Shown: one piece after another, positions 56,864 through 64,000 of the stretch
Layout: each line of letters begins with the position of its first letter
Position numbering within the stretch: the stretch's first letter is position 1
Source: Brachypterus glaber
Taxonomy: Eukaryota; Arthropoda; Insecta; Coleoptera; Kateretidae
Assembly: GCA_958510825.1 (NCBI GenBank)
Contig: OY294045.1
Location: forward strand, 98,737,234-98,801,233
DNA length: 64,000 nt
Direction: 5' to 3'
The notes under the pieces: generated by a model
What the model was told of the DNA's origin: nothing
Databases searched by the model: none
The model's input: the letters and a program-made list of their open reading frames with translations, nothing else
Made by a program: the position numbers and the translations under genes

Positions 56864-58292
56864 TACAGGGTTACTGGTAATTCGATACATTCCTTTGGAG
56901 ATGTGATGGAAAGGGTGGTAAGGAGTAAATAACCTTAATATGCACAAAACTCGATAGATTTTCTTAAAAAAGTAGACCTTAATCTTAAGAGTTAATTTCC
57001 AAAAAGTCCACTCGACATTTTTTTAACTTTCATACTGGATTGCTTGTCCAAAAGTCTTACGTTTTGAATGAACAATATCCGGAAACATTTCGATTTGATG
57101 ACGAAGATTTCAAATAAAAACTTGTAAAAAATAATTTTTAAAAGTAACTCATAAAAATTTCTTATACGGTCTTTTTAAGAAAATATCAACCTAACAAGCA
57201 TACGAACTGTTTTAAAAACTTCCTTATTTCAATAGCTATCCAACAAGTATTTTTGAGTCCTGAGAATTTTCAATTTAAAAAAATTTTTACCGCGTAGATT
57301 TCGAGTAAATCCCGGTTTTAAAAAGCCCAAAATTAAAACCGTCTTACTTGCATAATTTTTGTTATATTTTTTTAACTAAGGGTTTGTTGTAACATTTATA
57401 CGTTGTTGGATAGCTATTGAAATAAGGAAGTTTTTATGCGTGTTAGGTTGATACTTTTTTTTAAAAGACCCTATAAAAAATTGTCATGGATCACTTTTAA
57501 AAATTATTGTTTAGAAGTTTTTATTTGAAGTTTTCATGTGATCCAAATGTTTCCGGATATTGTTCGTTCCAAATGTAAGACCATACTTTTGAACAAGCAA
57601 TCCAGTATAAAAGTTAAAAAAATGTTGAGTGGACTTTTTGGAAATTAACTCTTAAGACATTAAGGTCTAATTTTTTAAGAAAATAAATAAATTTGAAATA
57701 TCTCAAAATCTATTGAGTTTTGTATGATGCATGTAAAGAAAAGGTGCGTTCCCCAATTTTACGCCTTCGCCAAAATACCACTGAGCGTGTATTGTTGGTT
57801 GCGAACCTTAGAATACGTGTATTGTTGGTTGCGGACCCTAGAATACGTGTATTGTCAGTTGCAGGTTCAAAATCTTGATCTTCGCGGGCAAAAAGGGGGG
57901 AAAGGGATTGTTGTTTTTTGCAAACCCGGCCATTGGATTTTTCGAGGTAGTGTGAAGATTATCCATAAATATTGTAAACATCCTCAAGATAAAAACGTTT
58001 ATTTCATATTAATTAAAATAACGCGATCTGGTGTTTTCAGGTAGGCATACAATATTTGATTTTTAGCTTAATATATTTTCAAATTAAGATTGTTCGCTGA
58101 AATCTATATCAGACATATTTTTTCAGTATTTCATTGGGGTACCGCAAACCTCATCCTGGCCGCCTTTTTGACCATTCTGGGTTTTTGGCACTATATTTTG
58201 CACATCATCTGTTCAATTAAGGTTAATTTACTCCTTATCTTCTTTTCCATCACATCTCCAAAGGAATGTATCGAATTACCAGTAACCCTGTA
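56864..58292. mobile_element. 1.43-kb foldback TIR element in a Dlg5 intron
   Basis: Ends TACAGGGTTACTGGTAATTC and its reverse complement pair for about 50 bp (to gatgtgatgg). Inside, a second pair of arms of about 340 bp (about 56,985-57,330 and 57,365-57,705) is inverted (ccaaaaagtccactc / gagtggactttttgg). A TATA sequence flanks both sides. No transposase frame. It contains a 32-bp tandem repeat at 57,787-57,870. Confidence 0.8.
57787..57870 (+). repeat. 32-bp unit repeated about 2.6 times
   Basis: cgtgtattgttggttgcg(a/g)acc..tagaata in tandem, the third unit diverged (gtattgtcagttgcag). It creates repeated YCWLRTLEYV in translation with no sign of coding function. Confidence 0.8.
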
Positions 58293-58379
58293 TATAGATA
58301 CTTTTTATCGAATTCTTAAGAAACTCAAAAACTAAAAATCCAATCAAATATAAATTTTCAGAAAAAAATAATTTTATGG

Positions 58380-58567
58380 AAGAAATTATTTAAATAATAT
58401 CCCTTTAAAAACAAAAACTTTGATAAAAATGTGTACTAATTTAAAAATTTGTAAATGTCAATAATTTATTATAATATTTTAAATGTATTCTTTTTTGTGA
58501 CTTGTATATCCGCCCTAGGGTGGCTTATGTACGACAATAAATATCTTATCTTATCTTATCTTATCTT
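58380..58567 (+). mobile_element. LINE 3' end with TTATC tail in a Dlg5 intron
   Basis: The segment ends ccctagggtggcttatgtac and gacaataaat followed by five TTATC units. The conserved terminus plus microsatellite is typical of LINE 3' ends. No coding part remains. Confidence 0.6.
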
Positions 58568-58869
58568 AAAGAAAGTCTAAGGGCGCCAGTTTTCAAAAAG
58601 TTATAAATATAGAAGGAAAAGCCCCAATTTTCAGAAAATATTACTTTGATAAAAATATTTGTACCATACTTTTCATACTAAAGAAAAAAAAGGTTTTAGA
58701 GAACGCCACTTTTTAAAACAGTATAAAAAAATGAAGTATGCATACGAGCTGAAAGAAATCATACTTTGGGAAGCAATGTAATGTGGCATGCAAAGCTTCT
58801 TGTTTATGGGATAGTATTTTTGGGCCATAATGAAAGGATTTGTTTAAGTTAATGTTGAATCTGTTGCAG

Positions 58870-59163
58870 GCGTGATTCCCAGCAAATACAAAGTAGAAGA
58901 AGAACTGTTACTACGCCGCGGCGCCGACACCGTGGAGGGGCGCAGCACCACTTCCGCCCGAAGGTCGTTCTTCCGGAAAAAGAAGCACCGGAGTGGCTCC
59001 GGCCTGAGTTCGAACCGGGACTCGAAGGAATTGGCCAGTTTCTGCAATTTGAGCCCCGGATATTATCCGGACAGCGGCTCGTTGCACGAAGATCTGTCCC
59101 AGAATTCGTACCAGAGGGTCAAACGGTTGCAGTACCCTGAATTCCGGCCCGTGCTCATTTTAG
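58870..59163 (+). CDS. Dlg5: Dlg5, linker and start of guanylate-kinase-like domain
   Basis: Reads GVIPSKYKVEEELLLRRG, the hinge (HOOK) segment, then a basic stretch SARRSFFRKKKHRSGSG and a Ser-rich linker. It then enters the GK domain with YQRVKRLQYPEFRPVLILG. The basic block ARRSFFRKKKH is a conserved Dlg5 feature. It ends in phase 1 at TTAG|GTAAGG. Confidence 0.95.
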
Positions 59164-59572
59164 GTAAGGCTAACCTTGTGCTAATACTGTTATTTATATT
59201 TTAGAGAATGCTAATTATACCAAGGTGAGAAGACGTATTAAATCCCGATCTGTGGAGCAACGAGGGATTTAAGAGTGCGAGGATATAATATTCTTCTCTA
59301 CCGTATTATTTTCTTCACTACTAGCGCATTTGGACTTATTATTTAACGATTTCATATCGATAATAGTCTAAAATGTTTTCTGGATCTTAATTAACCGCGC
59401 ATAAACAAGTAGCCTTTGAAATCTCCATTTCTGAAAACAAATAAATAAATTGATTTGTTCACTTGAAGTTGACAGTTCTAGTGGGTGACATTTTGATATT
59501 TTTAAAATGTGTGATATTTTTTTGTATAAATTGAGGAGTAACGAAGTACTTTAGCCCATTTGTCATTTGCAG

Positions 59573-59755
59573 GCCCGTTGGCGGAGTGCGTGGCCGACAA
59601 GCTGGTGAACGACTTCCCCGACGAGTTCCAGCGGCCCAGCACGGACACCCGAAGGTGGACCCAGGCGCAGGTCGATCGGGAATTGGCCGAAGGGCACATC
59701 GTGGAATATCGCCGCAGAGGCTCCTATTACGAATGTCTCACTGTTAATGCCATCA
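59573..59755 (+). CDS. Dlg5: Dlg5, GK domain, degenerate P-loop exon
   Basis: Joins as LILG-PLAECVADKLVNDFPDEF. Active guanylate kinases have GxSGxGKST here; the Gly/Lys/Ser of the P-loop are absent (GPLAECVADKL), so, as in other Dlg5 proteins, the domain cannot bind ATP normally and serves as a protein-binding module. It continues through RRWTQAQVDRELAEGHIVEY and SYYECLTVNAI. Donor ATCA|GTAAGT. Confidence 0.95.
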
Positions 59756-60059
59756 GTAAGTGTTTTCAAGACTATTACAACAACAATTTAGTTCGGAAAG
59801 GCCGCTTTTATCAAAGCATGTTTTGCGCTCGTTGTTAGGTTAAACAAATCCAGGCAGGAATTATTTTTCCGCTTGCTGTCATGGCAACTGTAAATATTTG
59901 AATGAATTTGTGAAAACGAAAAGAACCCGCAGATTTTATAAGAGTTAGAAAATATTTTATTGAACTTTTGATAGAGACATATTTATTTTAACTTTACATT
60001 CATTTTATTGAAATTGATTAGAATTGATTAGAAAACACCGAGTACGCAAACCTAGTTTT

Positions 60060-60150
60060 TACTGCAGGAGAGTGCTTTTTTTACGACGCACAGCCAAGTA
60101 AAAAAGCATTCGAAATGGTTTGCGTCGAGGTGCGTATACTATTTTTCCTA
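60060..60150. repeat. ACTATTTTTCCTACG repeat in a Dlg5 intron
   Basis: GC-richer block (gcaggagagtgc, tttgcgtcgaggtgcg) ending actatttttcctacg. Like 13.31 kb and 62.55 kb. Confidence 0.4.
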
Positions 60151-60583
60151 CGACCTAACACCTAAACATAAAAAAAAACGATAAAATTATCTTAAAATTC
60201 ATTTCTCAATTTGAGATTTGACGTTTACTAATTTTCCGAGACCGTTTATAGGTCGAGGAAAAGTACCATTTTCCAGGAGACCTGTATACTATTTTATTCG
60301 CAATTGAATTAAATGCAGACCAGTAATATTTAGTTTACAGATCTAGACCAGTAATTACGTACTTCCCGAGCTTTATTAATGCATGTAATGTATGTATTAC
60401 ATACACAGTTGGGAATAAAAACTATTACCGGGTGTATCAATATTATTATGTCTTAAGTTTTAATTTTGGTGTTTTGGATTTTATCAAAAATTATTGTTCG
60501 TATTACGAACGCAAAATGTGTTATTATTTTGCGCTCTTGATACAAAAATAAGTGCTTTCGATAAAAAGAGTTTGAAATTTCAG

Positions 60584-60728
60584 GTTGCGTGTCTGGTTTG
60601 CGGCTGCACTGCATGATCGACGCCTCCATCGGGTGTGTGGAGCGGCTGCACCGGCACCACATCTACCCCGTGGTGCTGCTCATCAAGTTCAAGAGCACCA
60701 AGCAGATCCGGGAACTCAAGGACGCCAG
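60584..60728 (+). CDS. Dlg5: Dlg5, GK domain middle exon
   Basis: Reads SCVSGLRLHCMIDASIGCVE, then RLHRHHIYPVVLLIKFKSTK and ending RELKDAR. The pattern HC..D......L......YP...LI is the GK core strand-helix-strand. Phases 1 at entry and 2 at exit are compatible with the neighbours. Confidence 0.95.
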
Positions 60729-60759
60729 GTCACTTTTATTCATTTATTTTTATTTTTTC

Positions 60760-61432
60760 TCAGCATTTCCTTGACTTCTATTTAAGGTACTATTACCGTC
60801 TAGAATTTTCAAAAAATCGTTTTTTTACATTTTTCAACTTTGAGACCTTCAGAAATAGCCTCCTAAAATATTTTTCACAAACTTGAGAGTTATAAAGGTA
60901 CCTAGCAACTTTTAATGAGCGCGCGCGTCTTGACTCCAAGCAGATGTAAAAGCTTTAAACGCGATTTTCTCGAAATTAAGTTTTTTCACATTGCGGACAG
61001 TTAATCTCCGGATTATGGTGGTAAATTACCCTTTCCAAACCTTCCTCTTCAAGAAATTTTTTGAATTTTTTGTTTTTGACTTACCAATCCTAACATTAAC
61101 CTTTCGCAATGAGACAAGGATTTTTGGAGCACTAAACTTTGGCGCCCTCTATAAATTAGAAAAAAAAAACAAAATAGAAAAAAAAATTCTTTTGTATTTT
61201 CAATGAAATAATATTTTGTTTTAATATTTAACAAAGAAGCTGAGAATAAATTTCTTGAAAATGTGCTTTTTCTCGGCCTTTTAGACGGTAATAGTACCTT
61301 AACTTAGTTTGTCTGTCCATAACGCCAAGATAATATTTATCCTATTGTCGTTGAAATTTTTCTAAAAAAAAACTTGTCTGTTTTATTTTGAAATGTTCGT
61401 CAATAGCGTTAATTTTGATGAAATGTTTGCAG
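60760..61432 (+). other. Last Dlg5 intron
   Basis: AT-rich. Reverse-complementary motifs aaggtactattaccgtcta (about 60,785) and agacggtaatagtacctta (about 61,284) lie about 480 bp apart, so it contains another TIR-type element (about 60,785-61,303). Confidence 0.55.
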
Positions 61433-61631
61433 GTACAGTCTGGATAAGCTCTCTGGCAAAGCGGCCAAAGAAATGTACGAGCACGGCCACAAGCGGAAGG
61501 CCGAGTACCGCCATCTAGTGACAGCTGTCATTTCTGCTGGCGCCAATGTGACGCACGTGTGCGCACAAGTCAAGGCGGCCGTGGACGGGGAACACCGCAA
61601 GAGCCAATGGCTGCCCGTCAATGTGCACTAG
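61433..61631 (+). CDS. Dlg5: Dlg5, C-terminal exon
   Basis: Joins as DAR-YSLDKLSGKAAKEMYEHGHK, then EYRHLVTAVISAGANVTHVC and ends QWLPVNVH at a TAG. It is the C-terminal helix of the GK fold (AVI.G.....C.Q), followed by the W.P tail. The six exons give 430 residues with no break; all junctions are phase-consistent. Confidence 0.95.
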
Positions 61632-61876
61632 ATTATTTTGCAATTACATTTTTACCCAGATTGTCAAATGACAGTGGGATATTGAACATTTTATATTGCT
61701 ATTTTAAAATGATTTCAATTCAAGATTACAAGTTTTGTATACAGTTTAAGCAAGCGCTTACTTTTAAGTGTTATGGTCAAACCCTTTTAAGTGATATTAA
61801 AAAAAAAGTTTAAAAACTTACTTTCATCTCACAAAGTGCCTTAACATATTATTGCATAATACCATCCATTTTAAAT

Positions 61877-61882
61877 AATAAA
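61877..61882 (+). terminator. Candidate Dlg5 polyadenylation signal 1
   Basis: AATAAA 246 bases after the stop codon. Further AATAAA signals at 61,970 and about 62,168 are alternatives. Confidence 0.4.
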
Positions 61883-61969
61883 AAACATGGAGTAATAATT
61901 TGTTAAAATTGGCTCGCTCTGGTCTTAATTTTGCTGATAAAATAACATACAAATTTAATTTGAAACAAT

Positions 61970-61975
61970 AATAAA
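61970..61975 (+). terminator. Candidate Dlg5 polyadenylation signal 2
   Basis: AATAAA followed by a T/G-rich stretch (agtttttatgtgtaattgg), which makes it the stronger candidate. Confidence 0.4.
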
Positions 61976-62199
61976 AGTTTTTATGTGTAATTGGTAAAGG
62001 TTTAATGTAATTGTTAATATTTATTGTTATTGTGTCTTTTGTTTCTTAAAAACGGTTATTTTACTTTAGTTCTTTGAACAGAAGTGCTACCTAACTTTTT
62101 TTAACTGTTTTTTTATTCATTTCCTTGATTTTTGAATTACATGTAATTTAAAAATAATGCATTCATAAATAAAAATACTCTGTTCAGAGAAGTTGTGAA

Positions 62200-62540
62200 A
62201 GTAAAAATAATTGCCTTATTTTAAAATCTAATTTTACTTAAAATTATAATTTTAAAGTTATTACCTAATGTTAAACTATTTTTGTTTAAATTTTATTTTA
62301 TTGTAATATTTATGTTTTTATCAAAAACAGCTTTTATTTGACTGCTACCTTAACAAAATTCAATGTATTTAAGATGTCTGTATTCTTTTTATGTTTTATT
62401 TGGTTTAATAATTTCGTTGGACTTGATACAAAATTAAGCAAATTTGCTTCTTACCAAAAATGTTATGCTCTAAATTAAATGGTAGCATACAAACAGCATT
62501 TTTCTGTAGATATATTAAAACATTAGTTTTATAATGGACT
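62200..62540. other. AT-rich stretch after Dlg5
   Basis: Nothing recognised beyond possible 3' UTR. Confidence 0.4.
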
Positions 62541-62544
62541 TTTT

Positions 62545-62645
62545 TAGCGCACTAGGCCAAGTTTAGAAAACAGCCGCTTGCGACGACTTTTCCAGATGAA
62601 CGAGTGCGCTAAAACGCACCGAAGCGAATATTTTATACTATTTTT
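62545..62645. repeat. GCGCACTAGG..ACTATTTTTTCTAC repeat
   Basis: GC-richer block gcgcactaggccaag to gagtgcgctaaaacgcaccg ending tactattttttctac. Same end motif as at 13.3 and 60.1 kb. Confidence 0.4.
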
Positions 62646-62829
62646 TCTACTTGCGTTGTTTACTTAGGAAAATTTAAAAACATAAAATTCAAATTCTTTA
62701 GTAACGTGGTTGGCCACGTTTGTTCTGTTGTTTAACATAAAAATAGAGTAAAACAACAAAAGAATATTATTTACAGCTTTTTTTTGGACAAAATTCTGCC
62801 GACGATAGATAATTCGATCAGATTTAATA

Positions 62830-63070
62830 AAAATAAAAACTTATCGCAAAAAAAATAATGAACCGACTCCTGTCTCTAAAAAGTAAAAAATAAAAAATAC
62901 TTAAGTCGGTGCCAATTTCATTATTTCACCTAAATTAATTACTAACAACTATTTTTTTATTATTTTATTATTGTTCGCTGTGAAATTGGCACCGACTTAA
63001 GTATTTTTTATTTTTGAGTTTTTAGAGACATAGAAGTTGGTTAATTTTTTTTTATGCGAAAAGTTTTTAT
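62830..63070. mobile_element. Palindromic MITE, arms about 90 bp
   Basis: Left arm aaaaacttatcgc..actcctgtctctaaa..acttaagtcggtgcc pairs with the right arm ggcaccgacttaagt..tttagagacat..gcgaaaagttttta. The spacer is about 55 bases. Its right terminus was the target of a mini-Penelope insertion. Confidence 0.75.
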
Positions 63071-63303
63071 AAAGAACTTTCACTTTCGGGTTTAGACCGT
63101 GTTAATGGATTTTCACTTTCCGACGTTTCGTCTCTTACTACTAGAGACATCTTCAGGGATTAATCTGAAACAGTTTCAGATTAATCCCTGAAGATGTCTC
63201 TAGTAGTAAGAGACGGAAAGTGAAAATCCATTAACACGGTCTAAACCCGAAAGTGAAAAGTTCTTTATATCTTAATGGCCGTGAAAGCTTAAAATCTAAA
63301 ATA
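63071..63303. mobile_element. Mini Penelope-like element, inverted dimer with 14-bp target duplication
   Basis: Consists only of two head-to-head copies of the Penelope 3' region seen at 37.6-38.2 kb, meeting at ctgaaacagtttcag. CGAAAAGTTTTTAT flanks both sides (63,057-63,070 and 63,304-63,317), perfect over 14 bp. No coding sequence remains, so it was mobilised as a non-coding unit. Confidence 0.85.
63120..63156 (-). ncRNA. Hammerhead variant, minus strand, intact core
   Basis: CTGAAGA, stem II GTCTCT / AGAGAC, GAAAC, GTC as in the larger Penelope element. The plus-strand partner (63,188-63,215) has CTGAAGA and stem II, but AGAGAC is followed directly by GGAAAG, lacking the seven bases that contain the GAAA core. 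Confidence 0.75.
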
Positions 63304-63317
63304 CGAAAAGTTTTTAT

Positions 63318-64000
63318 TTTTTACTTTTTAGAAATACAGAACGTGTAGATTTGTAACGGCATCTAAGTTAAATCATAGTTGTTCTTGCATCTCGGCAAGC
63401 TGCTGACGCCACAACGCACTGTTAGTGTGTTTTTCGTTTTTTTTTGTTCATCACTAAACTACCCTAGGCCTCACTGAAGTATCCACATGTGTGGATACTT
63501 TTGCAGCGCAAGTGGAAAAATATCACTTTTACGCGCCTCCAGTGTGATTTTTTTCTGGGAATATCAGTTATGACATGTTGTTTGTAATTTACTATTAGCC
63601 ATAACAATTTGAGCAAAATCATTAAAGCCATTTTTAAGAAAATAGATTTTTTCGATTTTAGTTCATTCTTTGAAAGCGTAGAAAATAACCAAGAAAACTC
63701 CTAAAATTTCGGTTCTGATCTGTAAAACCTGTAGGACGGACCGACATCGAAAAATAGTTTAATTGTATAAAAATATCAAAATGTGTAAATTCTTTTGAAA
63801 ATAATTTCATTCTCTTTGGAGGTCGCTCGAAAATAAAAATTATTAAAAGCACTGGTTAATTGTAATGTAATTAAACTGGGCTTTAGTTGTTATTCTTACA
63901 ACTTCTGGGCCATTTTGAATAAATTACCCGAGTAAATCGCTTTTAGAGGAATTCTTGTAGTAATGCAAGGTGGTTTGTATGTTATATATTTTTAGGAAAT
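63318..64000. other. Spacer to window end
   Basis: AT-rich with a relic of the AAGGGTAGTTTA palindrome (ctaaactaccct, about 63,453). No exon recognised. Confidence 0.4.

Larger units (their letters stand above)
61632..62190 (+). other. Dlg5 3' UTR region
   Basis: AT-rich sequence following the stop, with several poly(A) signals. Where the transcript ends cannot be decided from sequence. Confidence 0.5.

Noticed and set aside
57724..58044. 106-codon frame with repeated YCWLRTLEYV
   Set aside because: It comes from a 32-bp tandem repeat inside the foldback element and has no recognisable protein pattern.
63188..63215. Fourth Penelope hammerhead on the plus strand
   Set aside because: The seven bases containing the GAAA core are missing, so it should not cleave.

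Overview
The window is eukaryotic nuclear DNA, AT-rich and intron-bearing. It is very probably from an insect, and a beetle is my best guess from gene content and repeat style (inference, not proven). Genuine coding sequence is only a few percent of the 64 kb. The rest is a dense, nested graveyard of transposable elements.

Layout. From 1 to about 17.7 kb there is only intergenic or intronic DNA with SINE, LINE, MITE and Helentron-like copies. At 17,704-18,026 (+) lies the last exon of a USP2-type ubiquitin protease; no other exon of it was found. From 24,045 to 36,219 (-) lies a complete four-exon cathepsin B gene encoding 328 residues, with exact phase-matched junctions, all catalytic residues and the occluding-loop histidine pair. 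Its introns hold a dead LINE reverse transcriptase, Helentron-like pieces, palindromic elements and a possible 110-residue coiled-coil ORF. Between 37.5 and 38.8 kb is a ribozyme cluster: a head-to-head Penelope-like element with a GIY-YIG endonuclease and hammerhead variants, then an independent complete type I hammerhead inside a small palindrome. At 42.1-43.2 kb (-) are two damaged exons of glucosidase II beta, and at 43.7-44.05 kb (-) a truncated transposase-type helix-turn-helix gene whose splice donor abuts a MITE. From 44 to 55 kb is element-only DNA, including a 1.9-kb palindromic transposon built of about sixteen repeat units and flanked by an 8-bp duplication. From 55,144 to 61,631 (+) are the last six exons of Dlg5 (PDZ4, SH3, guanylate-kinase-like domain), followed by its 3' UTR. 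The end holds a mini-Penelope inverted dimer with a 14-bp target duplication.

How the parts relate. The host genes (USP2-like, cathepsin B, Dlg5) are unrelated housekeeping or signalling genes and share no pathway. Their introns and spacers are shaped by repeat insertion. Helentron-like copies serve repeatedly as landing sites for other elements (an hAT MITE at 49.6 kb, the 1.9-kb palindrome at 51.55 kb, a TIR MITE at 54.67 kb), which gives a relative order of insertion. The most notable biology is the self-cleaving RNA content: two ribozyme families within about 1.2 kb, one tied to a Penelope element and one in a small palindromic element of unknown class.
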